Source of the DNA: Schistocephalus solidus
Taxonomy: Eukaryota > Platyhelminthes > Cestoda > Diphyllobothriidea > Diphyllobothriidae
Reading direction: 5' to 3'
Length of the DNA: 64,000 bases
NCBI GenBank assembly: GCA_017591395.1
Contig: WEDG01003449.1
Location: 1-64,000, forward strand
Shown here piece by piece: positions 34,952 to 46,454 of the stretch. Both the position numbers and the translations under genes were made by a program. The stretch's first letter is position 1, and each line of letters starts with the position of its first letter. A model generated the notes under the pieces. That model was not told where the DNA came from. It saw nothing but the letters and a program-made list of their open reading frames with translations, and did no database searches.

Positions 34952-35119
34952 GTGGGTCCCTTTTCTTTGTGGTGGAAGGCACTGATCCGCAAAGCCTATG
35001 TGCTAGTGGTTGAAGGTGGAGTGCCGGGTGGTCAGCTTAATGGCGTCACTGATCATCTCATGCTCACAACGGCTATTCTGGTGGTAGCACAACCGCAAAT
35101 TTTCTGATTGTGGTGCCCA

Positions 35120-36130
35120 TGATGATCGGCTGCAAAGGATCTGCAGATATCGATCAATTCTTGTCTTTCTCCAGCCATGTAGATCGAATACGAAGCGTCT
35201 CAGTTTGATTTGTCAACCGTCCAGTGTTAGCTGGTTTTCCACACGTACAGTTCGTAAGTTACGGCCTAGCACGACGGATTGGATGAACGCTCGATACACA
35301 CGGATCTTTGTGGCGAGTTAGGTTTCGTGACGAGTCCGTGTGACGTGTGAAAACCGTACGAAAGTATCGATTCGGGCAGTGAGGTTTTTTCACTCTGTTT
35401 AGCGGCTACTTTTCCCTGCGATACATGCGTCTGTGCTCGTTTTCATGCTGACAGTCATTAATCCAGAAGGATGCCTTCTGGTCAGTGTCGCAGCTCGAAA
35501 TCGCCCTAGTGTTTCCCGCATTCGTGGCTCAACTTACTTTTTAAGTGGCACTGGTTTTTTAGGTCATCGTGGCTGAACACTAGAAAAAGCGATATTTTTG
35601 ACGTAGTCGAAGTCAGCCAGTCAAAGTCAGGTGAAAATTGAACATCGTCATAACTGCCTAGCGCCCTCCGAAAATCTGACTTTTGCACATTTAAGCGGGA
35701 TGGTTGGTTTGATGCGGCCTTATGGCATACGCATTTGAATCTCTAACGAATAAGGGGATATTATTGTGGGTCAGAACTGTAGCTGTGGATTCACGGTGAC
35801 CGAATTTGAATGTCGTATCGAAGTCAACATAACAAACGGTTCTCAGTTGCTGGCAGTCGTAGCGGGGTCGAATACTGCACTTCCGTATATCCTTTGGTTT
35901 GTGCATCCACGTCCAACCTGGAACCCAGCCTGATTTGCTCCTGCCATCGAACCGACAACCGCAAGGTTCTTAGACTGATCCTGTGCCCATTGGAGAATTA
36001 GTTTAGTCCGTTCAGTCTCTAAACCCGATAACCCACGCCTACCGAATGTGTGCTCCCATACTATCCAGGCTACTTCTAGCCTGATATGGACGCTCCGTTT
36101 TCCCCTCCCCTTCTGCACCAAACGAGTGGT
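35120..36130 (-). mobile_element. LINE RT and post-RT region, antisense, in RANBP2 intron
   Basis: From high to low coordinates the minus strand shows an RT entry block (NQAGFQVGRGCTNQ, about 35,945), QLRTVCYVDFDTTF (about 35,840, the FADAFDSV-like palm block) and then LATKIRVYRAFIQSVVLGRN (about 35,316-35,257) with RTVRVEN. The catalytic YADD block between them is not recognisable, and many frames are broken. It is the same family as 18.2 and 33.3-34.0 kb. Confidence 0.75.
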
Positions 36131-36293
36131 CTTTTCAGCTTCTGCTTTGTTTCAAGTCCCGCCTTTTAAGTTGGCTAAGTGCTTTCAAGTGTACGCTGTG
36201 CTAATATTTGCAGTGTAGCCGTCTGATGCTCACTGATGCTGAACTACGATTATATCGGAAACTTCAGTAAACGTGTGCATTACCTCCCTTTAG

Positions 36294-36798
36294 GAAGTGA
36301 CCACAAAGTCATTGGTCGAAGATGGATTATCCAGTGCCTCCGCTGCCGCCACCTCCACCAGCAAACCATCCTTATTCCCCTCATTCATGCCATGCTTTGG
36401 TGCCGCTAATTCAAAAGCAGCCCAGCCGTCATCCTCACTCTTCGGTGGACTCACTTTTTCCAAGCCTGGCGGGACGCCGGCAGTAACCAACACCTCCCCT
36501 GCAAAACCCGAACAGAAGCAACAGCCCAAGCTCGCTATCGGTGCCAGCAGACCAGAGCGGAGACGCACCAGAGGCCTTTGAACCCGCAGTGGAGTTCCAG
36601 CCCTGCGTTGAGAAACTACCCGAGCTTGTGGCCCAGCGCACAGGTGAGGAGCAGGAGGAGCGAATCTTCTGCCAGCGAGCCGTGCTTCATCGTTGGGACC
36701 GAGGAGCTGGTGAATGGAAGGCACGTGGTACCGGCGAGATTCATATCCTTGCGGATAAGGAGAAGAAGCAGTATCGTGTGGTGATGCGTCGTGATCAA
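36294..36798 (+). CDS. RANBP2: RANBP2 exon: FG-type segment and first half of RanBD1 (contains a frame switch)
   Basis: The acceptor ACCTCCCTTTAG ends at 36,293; entry is phase 0. The first part reads EVTTKSLVEDGLSSASAAAT, SLFPSFMPCFGAANSK and SSSLFGGLTFSKPGGTPA. From about 36,556 a different frame gives EAFEPAVEFQPCVEKLPELV, AQRTGEEQEERIFCQRAVLH, EWKARGTGEIHILADKEK and YRVVMRRDQ, which is the first half of a Ran-binding domain. A 73-base intron (36,483-36,555) would join them in frame, though its splice sites are weak; a single indel is the alternative. The exon ends at GATCAA/GTGAGT in phase 0, splitting RanBD1 at the RRDQ/IKKLCANH junction. Confidence 0.8.
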
Positions 36799-39580
36799 GT
36801 GAGTCTCTCTGACCATTTCACCCATACCTAAATATAGGAATTTAGACCCACATGTGGCCAACTTGCTTGTTTTTTTTTCCTGCTTCATAAACTCTTTTCT
36901 GGTCTATGCGGCCTCTGATATGATCTTTGAGGTGGTTGGTAGATATTTCGAGTCCGTTTACCTGGGTATCCTTTAGTTAGTTCCTACATTATTTCAGATT
37001 TCCCTCATATATGTTTCGTAGATACTCCTATCCTTCGTCTTTAAGAGACCCCTTGTTAACCTAGGCTCTCCGTTCACTTTCTAAGAACCGCTGCATATCT
37101 AACGAAAAAAATATTTTTTTGATTTCTGTGGGGCGTTAGTGAAAATGCACTTCCCAGGTTACCTTTGAGATGGCGCTCGTTGAGGCAGGTTTCTTTAGGA
37201 TCTGATGTTTTGAACAACAAGTTTGACTGCCTGTACTCGTCATCAGAGACCAGTGTCCTCTGTATACAAAGCCTGAGACACAAAGCCTGCGGGTTGCCTT
37301 CACTGCTGAGTAGCCGATCAGTGTCGTCTGCGGATAGATTTTTGACTGCTGCGACTGGCGTCCATTGTGCCCACCTGCCTTACCGAGGTAATCGTGAAAT
37401 CAGATCCCGCCAGACTTTGCTTAACCCTCGGGCCTTTTTTAATGTCCGAACGACAGTCGTGTGAGCCTCATATATCCCGGTATCGTAGATGTGGCCGATT
37501 CTATCTTCCGTTCAGAATTCATAGAGACTTTCGGAAGTCGTACCACTGCTAGGTTTCACCTACACTTCCCACAAATATGACGATTAATAAAAGTTGACAT
37601 ACAGTAACGATCGCTACGAATGATGATATCTGAGCCTTGCTATATGATATCAAGTGGTAGGACACGAGAATATTTCCTCTTCCGTATCAGAGGTGGCCTT
37701 GCGCTGAAATCCACTGGGAACGTTTTTCGTATTTGTGTAGTGTATCTACCGTGACAGAGGAGAATATAGCGATCGGAAGTTACGTCGAAGGTATTACAAT
37801 TCGGCTGGATTATAGCCACTTCCTCGAGCCGGCATGCATCATTTCTTTACCTTCAGAATGCAGTTTTTTGCACGTTGCATGTGTACTCCATTACCTCGAC
37901 GCGACAGACCTAGATAGAAGCCTGAAGCAGTTGCTTTGTCGGAATATTGCTTTGCCAAGTCTTTTTGGGAGTTCGGTTTGGCGCAGCGTGCTTGTTTAAT
38001 CATTTATAGCAGATAGAAGGCACGCCTATGAGTTCAAAGACGCCCTAGCTAATTCCTTTAGTTATTTATCCCAACAATACATGTAATTTTGAGGCCCAAT
38101 GAATCGCCCATACTTTAGCAGTGAGTCATGAGCGATTGAAAAAGAGATAAAAGATCATCTGAAATTTTGAGTCGTAGCTGAGAAACCTGAAATCTAAAAG
38201 TCATGTGCAGCTTTATCTTACGTAAAGGATATCTCGAGGGAGGGGGCTATAATCCTTACGATGCTCTAAATGGGAGTCACTCACAAACCCGACTCGTTCT
38301 CGCGTCCTGGTAATGGAACCAAATGACCCAATCCATAGCGGGCAGAAGCCATCTTCGTTAGCCGACTACAACCACATTTTGAAAGGGAGTAGACGGTTAG
38401 GGACAGCGCAGGAGCTTAAACTGGCGCTTTGACGAAAGTTAGTGATGCTGGCCTGGTTGTCAATCCACCATCACATCGAGCTGCGCATGAGGCTCAGTGG
38501 CCTTTCATCGTCGCCCGATGAGAGGTCAACGGGTCAGACAAAGGGCGAGGACATGGAGGACATCCCTTGTAGTTGGGCCGCAAACAATGCACGCATTCCG
38601 AGACTACTGGTAGACCCATAATAGTTCCCTTCCTAGCATACTGGAGGCTTTATAATGCGGGCTTTGCACTGTATTTGCCAGTTCCTGATGATGGGCTGTT
38701 GAACTTGCTGTTCGGAAAGTCAGGTTCTGGTGGAACCTGCCGCAGAACGACGACATATTAGTTTGCATTGGCCAGTCTAGTCTCGTCTTTATCAATGAAG
38801 CATTTTAAATTTAACTGCTCTACCGTCATCTACCTACGGGTAAGCCTTGATGCTTCTGCATAAAAGCCCGTTTCACTGCTTCAAGTGTAGCTTATTTTAT
38901 CTCTACGGTAGTCTCGGCATAGAATGATCGTGTCTCGAGAACCGAGCGCGTAAATCGTCCGTAAAATACCTACCGGCTTACTTGCAAGACTGGATCAGAA
39001 CGACCATGGTGTGTACGCTGAAGTCAGATTGAGCCGACCGGGTAAACATCTATTAAGATGGGTAATTTGACAAACTTTCGGACCACCTGACCATTCCTCG
39101 TGTTTGAGCAACCTTAGGAATTCTCTCCTCCTACTTGGCTGAACTGCTGTTGACTTCCTAAGTAAACTGCCAATGAACTCAGTTGTTATGAAAAAAAAAC
39201 AATTGGCGGCCAGCCCTACCAACCATTAGAGGCTTTTGAATTCTGTGCATTTGCGGTCGAAACGTTAAACAATTCCAAAGTACCTAGTCGGAGGGCCCTT
39301 CTTTTCTGCTGAAATTGGCCATTTTCCTGCTTCTATGTACTTCCGATGAACCACAACTAGCTCCGTTATATATTGATCCATTGAAGATTTCCCCAGTGTT
39401 CAAGGTTCACTAGTGTGTACACTGGCTTTTTGATCAGTTATTTTTTCAATTTGGCTGGTGATCCTGTGTTAGCGACGAAAACAGTGTTTTAGCGTCCGGC
39501 AACTGCCTGGTTAACCATGCAAATATCCCTTTATCACACACGTGTTCGAAAATCTTTGCAATCTGTTTCTTCTTTTTCAG
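36799..39580. other. Intron splitting RanBD1, no gene recognised
   Basis: About 2.8 kb with only short frames. I found no repeat copy that also occurs elsewhere in the window. Confidence 0.5.
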
Positions 39581-41221
39581 ATTAAGAAGCTGTGCGCCAA
39601 TCACTTCCTAGCCACGACCCTCAACTTCCGAAAGCATCCCCAGAACCCACGGTACCGCATGTGGAGCGCACGGGACTTTGCCCACATGGACATCGACGCT
39701 CCGTCCAACGAAGGCACGGATGAACTGTTCATGATCTGTTTCAAGACTGCCGAGATCGCCCAGGATTTTGAGAATGTTGTTCTCTCCTGTGTTGCCCAGC
39801 TTGAGTCTCAGTCGACATCACAGGATGCTGGTAAATCCCTCCTGCCCCAGCCGCAGCCTTCATCAGCCAGCAGTGGGAGGACAGCGGGAACCACAGCCCC
39901 AAAAACTGCCTCCGCCCCTACTCCGGGACTTGACAAACTTCGTGCTAAACAAGGCTCCTGGGAGTGCTCTGTGTGCACCCTCTCTGTAGACGCCAAACTC
40001 AGAGTCTGTCCAGCCTGTCAGGCTGCCAAACCCGGTACGAAAACTACCACTGCAAGTACCAATACTAACACAAATACGACACCTTCTGGACCCGTTTTTT
40101 CCTTCAAATCGACCGTCTCTCCTAGTAGTGGCGCGCAGCCGACCACCTTCCAGGCTCCTCAGGCCTCCGGTACGCCTCCTCCCGCATTCCGCTTCGGTGC
40201 ATTTTCGGCTCAACCCAGCTCTTCTTCCGGTGCCGGTCAAGTCACCTTCTCATTTGGCGCCCCATCCACCAGTAGCAGCCAGACAAGCAGCATCCCCTTC
40301 AGTCTTTTCGGCTCCAAGTCGGAAACCAGCTCTCCTAAATCCACCACCGCCCCCACGTCTGCAAGCACACCAACGACTGCAGCTGCTGCTGCCGCCGGTG
40401 GTGCTGGTGGTGGCGCATTTGCTGGCCTAAACCTGGGCGGTGCCTTCCAGTCGACTAAGGGTGGTTTTACATTTAGCCTAAAATCCCTTACCAGTCCCAG
40501 CAAATCCAGTCCTGCGGATGGGCAAGTAAACACATCGGACGCTGGCACTACGGCCGTTGATGAGAGCAATGAGGAAACGCCCACTGATCTGGACAGTTCG
40601 CAGTTCAAGCCTCTGCTAGACCACTTGCCGGAGAAAATCGTTGTGCAAACGGGTGAGGAGGACGAGGAGATTGTTTTTTCTGCCCGAGCCAAACTCTACC
40701 GCTTTGTTCCAGCTTCTGAGGGTGGCCAGGAGGGCTGGAAGGAGCGCGGCATAGGCACCCTGAAGCTGCTGCGCTCACCACCACCCAAAAGCCGCGTGCG
40801 TGTGGTAATGCGTCGGGATCAGATCCTCAAGGTCTGTTGCAATCACCCTATCACGGCGGAAATGAAACTTCGACCGTTGCAACAGCAACAGCAGCAGCAG
40901 CGGACAACTGCCCCGATGTCAACGCTCGCCTGGGTCTGGTGGGCGGTCGATTTTGCTGAGACCGAGGAGGGCGCTGTTGCGAGTGACGGTGGCCGTAAGG
41001 AGACCTTCTCTGTACGATTCAAGACCCCCGAAGATTCGGAGGCCTTCCATCAGGCCTTCATGGCTGCCGTAAGGGCTGCTGGTGGCGAAGATACCAAATT
41101 GGAACCGCCCTGTTCTACTTCTACACCCAATGTACCAGCTAAGAGCGCAGCCAATAAAGATTCAAAGCGGAACGAAGAATCGTCAGATGAATCCGATCTG
41201 GTGATTGTGGAGCACAGTCCG
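39581..41221 (+). CDS. RANBP2: RANBP2 large exon: RanBD1 end, zinc finger 1, FG repeats, RanBD2, SIM
   Basis: The acceptor TTCTTCTTTTTCAG ends at 39,580. In order the exon encodes IKKLCANHFLATTLNF ... CFKTAEIAQDFEN (second half of RanBD1); a RanBP2-type zinc finger at 39,953-40,036 (GSWECSVCTLSVDAKLRVCP then ACQ, Cys spacing 2-10-2); FSFKS, FRFGAFSAQ, FSFGAPS and SLFGSKSE FG-type units; and RanBD2 from 40,604 (FKPLLDHLPEKIVVQTGEED, WKERGIGTLKLL, RVVMRRDQILKVCCNHPITA, WVWWAVDFAE, SVRFKTPEDSEAF). RanBD2 carries an eight-Gln run at about 40,876. The end is acidic, with a SUMO-interaction-like ESSDESDLVIVEHSP. The frame continues to a stop at 41,249, but ending at 41,221 (phase 0) joins the IR1-like sequence of the next exon. 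Confidence 0.92.
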
Positions 41222-42254
41222 GTGCGCTGTATTTTTTTCACATTTCGATAGTCCGCGCCGCCTGCGCAGCTTGATCGCAAGTTTCAGTTATTGGTATAAA
41301 TTCAGAGCCGTGGTCTTCTGGCCATTTAATTTGTATTATTATAAGGCTCGCTTGGGGTCCGCTGCGCGCAAATCAGCTAGTAACACAGAATCGCGTACGC
41401 TGTGAGGAAAAGACCGGAAGGATGTTTTCTAGGTCATTTTTCGTTGTTAACCAGACCAAGAATTCTCCGAATCCCATCATATGTCAACAACCTTGACAGA
41501 AACCTAATTCCAACACCGGATCACTCTTAACCCAGCAGCCATGCACACTTATCATATCCGACCCTAGACTACAGTGCAATCCGAAGTCGATACCTCTGAT
41601 ATTGCAAGGGGTTGTATAATAAGGAGTAGTTAATGGACTATATGGGTATGCTCGTTCGTAAAAAGTCAAACAAAAAGAAGGGCATCTTTGGGGACTTATT
41701 TGCCACCAGTGATCAGCCTTTCCAGTAAGCCATTAGAACTAGTTACATGAGAAGTTCGAGTTAACCAATGGTACCGTCCAGGTGCCAGAAATGACATCGT
41801 TTTGTCAGAATCTCCAGCCTCACTAAGAACTGTTGACCCTACTGGAGGGTCTTGTCAGCAATTAGTTCTCTGCTAACGATGACAAATGCGGTCGCCAACC
41901 CTGAGAATCCCTCTAAGCACCACTGCCGACCATGAATAGTGATAGTCGAACATATGACAATTTTATGCTGATCATTATGGGGGTATCATCGGGTTCGGTT
42001 GTAAGCCACTTAAACCCTCTCCCATCTGCAAACATAAGCGATTCAAACGGACCATTGCGTAGCTTCCGACTGAGACGTTGAGGCTGAAACCACAGTAAAG
42101 CCGAACATTAATCCACCTCAAATATCCTCCAAATCGTACTGTCTCTGGAGAAGTTTAAATGCCACGCTCTGAGGGTCTTTGCGATGCTGACATTCGCGCA
42201 AGCAACAGGGACACAGCCAGTCCGAATAACCCTAACTTATTTTGCCCTTTTAAG
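41222..42254. other. Intron splitting the IR1-like motif
   Basis: About 1.03 kb with no recognised element. The donor is weak (CCG/GTGCGC) and the acceptor good (TTTGCCCTTTTAAG). Confidence 0.6.
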
Positions 42255-42798
42255 CTCTCACCAGAGCAGGTCGATCGTGCTCGCGCCCTCCAACTACCTG
42301 ACGACTTCTATGCCTTCGAAACTGTCAGTGGAGACAATGTTTGTCGCCGGCACCGCCACCACCACCGTGAGGCCATGAGCCCCGAGGAGGAGGCCGTCGA
42401 GGATGCCCTCCTTGAGGCCGCAGTGAAGGCTGGCAGTAGCGCCGGAAAGGGCGGCAGTCTAGTCGTCAGTCTCTCCGATTCACCAGAGAATAACAGCTCT
42501 CTCAGCACCACCAGCGGCGATGGAGAGGCGAATACGGGCGCGACTGACACGCCCACCGCGGCGCCCACCCTCGGACTCACCTCCCTCAGACCCAAGGCGA
42601 ACTCCTGGGAGTGTGAAATCTGCGCGCTCCAGGTTTCGCCCGATTTGACCACATGTCCCGCCTGTCAGGCGCCAAAACCAGGAGGGCAACAGCAGCAGTC
42701 TGCGACGACGACGACGACAGCGAAAGCGTCACCTACGACCCTCTTTGGGTCGCCAGCGACCGCCGGCACACAGGGCGACTCCCACAAGAAGCTGTCAG
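42255..42798 (+). CDS. RANBP2: RANBP2 exon: IR1-like Ubc9-binding segment and zinc finger 2
   Basis: It opens LSPEQVDRARALQLPDDFYA, matching the human IR1 run LTPTAEQKALATKLKLPPTF in spacing and key residues (SPEQ/TAEQ, the Leu-Pro pair, then aromatic). EAMSPEEEAVEDALLEAAVK follows, as does the human acidic VSEEEEDDEDFETAVKKL. A second RanBP2-type zinc finger lies at 42,600-42,683 (NSWECEICALQVSPDLTTCP, then ACQAPKPG). A Gln/Thr-rich tail ends at CTGTCAG/GTAATT in phase 1. IR1 in vertebrates binds Ubc9 and SUMO. Only one such repeat is seen, whereas vertebrates have IR1 and IR2. Confidence 0.9.
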
Positions 42799-44052
42799 GT
42801 AATTTTCCCACTGCCACCACGCCCCCTGTGAGTGTGTAGATATGAACTGTCGACGTTTTTGACTCTGCAAATCCGATACCACCATCAGTGCCCTGTGATA
42901 CAAAGAACCCAAAAATGGTTCTTTTTCTGTGGTTTTGTTTTTTTTGTTCTTGTTCAACACGAGTTCGTGGAGCACTCATGCAGCGCCTGAAGAAGTTTTT
43001 GTCCACTAAACCTTTCAAATGTTGCGTTTGGCCTTACTTATTGGAAAGGAATTTTCAGGGGACATTTAAAGGTCGTAGCGAGCCTCTCTTAAAACTGTTT
43101 TTAAAATACCATTTAGAAATTTCGGTATGAAGCTCAACTGTTATACAACAAATTATGCAGGTATTTCATGGTAGCTTTGCAGCTTGAAGAGTCGGATGCA
43201 GTTTGAGTATTTAAGTCACATGGCGCATTTCCCCCCTCTCATCGATTTCTCAGTTGACGGGCGGACGGGATTGAGTAGAAGATGAAACCATGGCGTAGTG
43301 ATTGTATGGACTGGTAGACCTCTCTACCACTGATATCTAGACTGTCAGGTGCACTCCCTTCCTATCTGACAGTTCGGTCGCCGCAAGCGACGACTTCCAC
43401 CACCTGACGCACAGAGCGGGTGCAGTGCACGCGATTTACACCTGAATTATTTTAATAGTGGGACAGGCTCACTAAGCATCTCATTCATGTCGCTCCGGTG
43501 GCGCAGTTTTCCTTTAACCTCTCTGCATCATGCAGTTCGCGCGGCAATGTTGAGATATAAGGGCTTTTTCCACGCCTCCCTATCATCTGCATTGCCATTA
43601 AAGGCAATAGGGTTAGCACATTTTTAGAAGTTTAGGTTACGCAACCGATTGATTCCTTCTCTAATGGTGTCATCCTCCCCGCCAAATATAACCCAATAAA
43701 TTTCCTGTTCGCTTTCGCCCTTGATGGCAAAAAGTTTGTATTCGAAAGTGTTCTATACTAGCACCCTTTGCATTGCGATCTATGATTTTTTGTTATGCAT
43801 TTCTCCCCGCCCCTCTCGCTCCTTCCACCTCACCTCACCTCGCTCACCTCAAATAATCCTTCCGATATGCTACATTGTAAATGACACCTCCTTAACTTAG
43901 TCAACCCTTTCGCCAGTCTTATGCCCCCAACAGCTTATATATATTCTCTATAACCTGACTTACTCCCTCGCTAACGGTTATCCGCTGTTGGCAGTACCCA
44001 CTGCTTGTGTTATTCTGACCCACTCATGCACTCCTGTTTTGCTCTTTGTCAG
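42799..44052. other. Intron, no feature recognised
   Basis: Contains a pyrimidine-rich stretch near 43,800-43,850. No repeat shared with other parts of the window was found. Confidence 0.5.
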
Positions 44053-44312
44053 AATTTTTGCCGACGAAAAGTGGTTTTGCGGACTTCTCTAGTCTGTGCG
44101 CCAGTGCAGACGCCAAGCCCTCCTGGTTATCCACAACAAAGTCCGCTGAGTCCGCAGCCCCGAGGTTCTGGTCCGAAGCCGGGAGCAGTACTCTCTTCGC
44201 AACCCAGAAGACGACCGCTGGTGCAACAGACCAGCAAAAGGAGCAGGAGAGCGAGGAACCTGAGCCAGATCCCCAGTTTGAACCCATCATCCCTCTTCCC
44301 GACCTTGTGGAA
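44053..44312 (+). CDS. RANBP2: RANBP2 exon: linker and start of RanBD3
   Basis: The acceptor GCTCTTTGTCAG ends at 44,052. Two bases complete a Glu codon. The frame reads FLPTKSGFADFSSLCASADA, SAAPRFWSEAGSSTLFATQK and an acidic stretch to PDPQFEPIIPLPDLVE, which is the N-terminal edge of a Ran-binding domain. The FADL..W..AG..VFGTQ pattern upstream of the last human RanBD is recognisable. It leaves in phase 0 at GTGGAA/GTACGC. Confidence 0.88.
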
Positions 44313-44738
44313 GTACGCCGCCACACTTGTTTTTGTGTTGATATATTTGTATGTGTCGTTGCGGATTTAGGTGTGCTTTTTTTTACTCTAGCATACTGTA
44401 GCGCAGCTCCAGCGAAGACGCAGTTTTTAATTAAACGTAACTATCGTTCCATCCACAAAGCACCGAAAACCATATAATCAGGGACTTTATACATGCTGAC
44501 AACTGTCTCCTCTTCCTCGCATTGTCTGGCCTCTGCAACTACACTTGCAGTGACCGTTTCATCGTGAAGTGCCCATTGAAATTCTGAAATTGTTTTTGAT
44601 TAGATTAGAAAAGCTGTAATATTGGTTAGTGTACAGCATAATCTCAAAATATTTAAGTCACGTCAGGATGCCAGCTTTTGAATGAGCTTCCAGGCTGCCT
44701 GCAAAGTTAACCTTGGTAAAAAATGATTAATCGCGCAG

Positions 44739-44786
44739 TATGCATTATTCCCATTGATTTTCGATGCCCCTATAAATTCAAGTATA
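44739..44786 (+). mobile_element. End fragment of the fold-back element family
   Basis: ATGCATT at 44,739 begins a stretch with ATTGATTTTCGATGCCCCTA, followed by TAAATTCAAGTAT. It matches the left end of the 54,451 element (ATTGATTTTCAATGCCCTTA). It is joined directly to SINE sequence at 44,790. Confidence 0.6.
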
Positions 44787-44789
44787 GGT

Positions 44790-45096
44790 GGTCCACACTT
44801 GGGATTGGGTATGACTGGCTGATTACGGCTAATAAGCCAGAAATGACCATTCCGGTCTCCCTTGTCTTTGTCGGTTCCACCTTATCAACCTATGCTACAC
44901 GTCGCTATGCGACCGCCTGCGAGGGCTCTAGTCTAAGCTCCAGGGCACAACGGAACATACATGTTCCTTAAGCAGATCGGTGAGCCGCACACTATCATCA
45001 TATTCCTGATCGCAGCCCACAAAGCAACGAGCTCGTGGCTGAATGGTAGACCGTTCGACTCAAATACCAAAGGTCGCGGGTTCGAATCCCAGGTGT
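44790..45096 (+). mobile_element. tRNA-derived SINE, tail of one monomer plus head of the next
   Basis: The body (CACACTTGGGATTGGGTATG ... AAGCCAGAAATGACCATTCC ... TTCCACCTTATCAACC) is followed at 45,029 by a tRNA-like head with A box TGGCTGAATGG and a perfect B box GGTTCGAATCC (45,080). This body-then-head order is what a tandem array cut in two would give; compare the intact tandem at 61,025-61,460. It lies in the RANBP2 intron that splits RanBD3. Confidence 0.85.
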
Positions 45097-45541
45097 TCAG
45101 AATTTTGTTTAGCATTTCATGAGCTGGGCCAATCAGCATACTTTCCAGGGAGTGGAAACGTGTGTGCGATACGCAAAGCTCCACATTTAAAAGGTGTCGA
45201 CATATTCTCGTTACAGGGCCATAACTTGAACTGTCAAGACCACACATCCATCAAGCATTTGTGTTCGCCGTGATTTCTTGCACATAGACGTTTAGTCGTT
45301 GCTCGATTCCACGACTCCCAAATTAATGAGCCTTCATTCTGCCGAGTTCTCTTCGCGCCCGCTGTACTGACTCCTACTTGCCTGTGTTGTGGTTCCCTTG
45401 GATGGACCTTCCCGACCGTTTCTGAAATGGTTTTTCTGCCTTCCGATAAGTTGCCTTCTTACCTACCTGTGAGATTGTTCTTTATCCCCCCTTCCTATCT
45501 TTCTCTATCTTTCACTCTAGCTGTTTCTCGTGTACTTTTAG

Positions 45542-45913
45542 CGGCGAACTGGTGAAGAGGATGAAGTCTGTCTGTTCCTTCGACGCTGCCGCCTCTACCG
45601 CATGGTGGACAAAGTGTGGAAGGAGCGTGGTATCGGTGAAATGAAGGTACTCGTGAAGCCCAAGGCTCCGTCCCCAGCACAGTACACCAACACTCGCACT
45701 GAACTGCCTGTTGATGTGCAGTTGGGCGAAATCGACTATGCTCGTTTGCTCATGCGTCGTGATCAGGTGCTGAAGATTTGCGCCAACCACACAATCACTG
45801 CGGACGTACCCAAGTTTAACCCTCTGTCCTCGGCCGCCAACGGTCTCTGTTGGGTGACGGAAGACTACAGTGAGGGCACAGGAGAAATTATGACCCTGGG
45901 TATCAAGTTCAAG
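45542..45913 (+). CDS. RANBP2: RANBP2 exon: core of RanBD3
   Basis: The acceptor CTCGTGTACTTTTAG ends at 45,541. The frame reads RRTGEEDEVCLFLRRCRLYR, VWKERGIGEMKVLVKPKAPS, DYARLLMRRDQVLKICANHT and LCWVTEDYSEGTGEIMTLGI, then KFK. These are the conserved Ran-binding blocks (TGEEDE, KERGxG, RRDQVLKICANH, W..xDYSEG). An insertion of about 25 residues lies between KVLVKPK and LLMRRDQ. The donor TTCAAG/GTGAGC leaves phase 0. Confidence 0.93.
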
Positions 45914-46454
45914 GTGAGCATATGTTCCCTCGTTTCCATCCGTTGTTTGCGCACCCTGTGTGACCCAAGTAAAAAGCCTCGCGCAACTTCTTTGTTCGCG
46001 AATTGGTTTTGACTTCATCCGCACCCGCTGCGACAGCATCGCCAGGGTATATTAGGTCATCCAAGAAAAACGACTGAGGTGGTTAATGTACGTTCCCCGC
46101 CGTTCGCCTCACGAGGTCAGTGCCCTCACATCCTCGATCCGGTACCATTTCTCACAAGGAGGAGGTTAATCTGAAACCTGTCTCAACACACTGCAGCAAG
46201 ACATGAAAGTGGTTCTCGGACCTTCGGTATTCTGTCTCTGTCGCTGCAGGACAGAATGAATCGACCCTTCCAGACCTGTTGCCATAGGTTGTGACGCGTG
46301 GCGAGGTACAATAGGCGCCATCCTCGTGGCCCATGATCATCCTCATGATCACAGCCGTGCCGATTGCAGGTACAATGATGAGTGGCCGTCGTGTAGTGTG
46401 CAAATGCGGAAGTGGGCGCAGCTGCTGGTGACCTCGCATACATGTACTACGTAC

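Noticed and set aside
40237..40692. 151-codon minus-strand frame
   Set aside because: It is a shadow of the RANBP2 large exon, which has clear domains on the plus strand.
42308..42652. 114-codon minus-strand frame
   Set aside because: It is a shadow of the RANBP2 IR1/zinc-finger exon.
45512..46039. 175-codon minus-strand frame
   Set aside because: It is antisense to RanBD3, whose conserved blocks and splice sites are on the plus strand.
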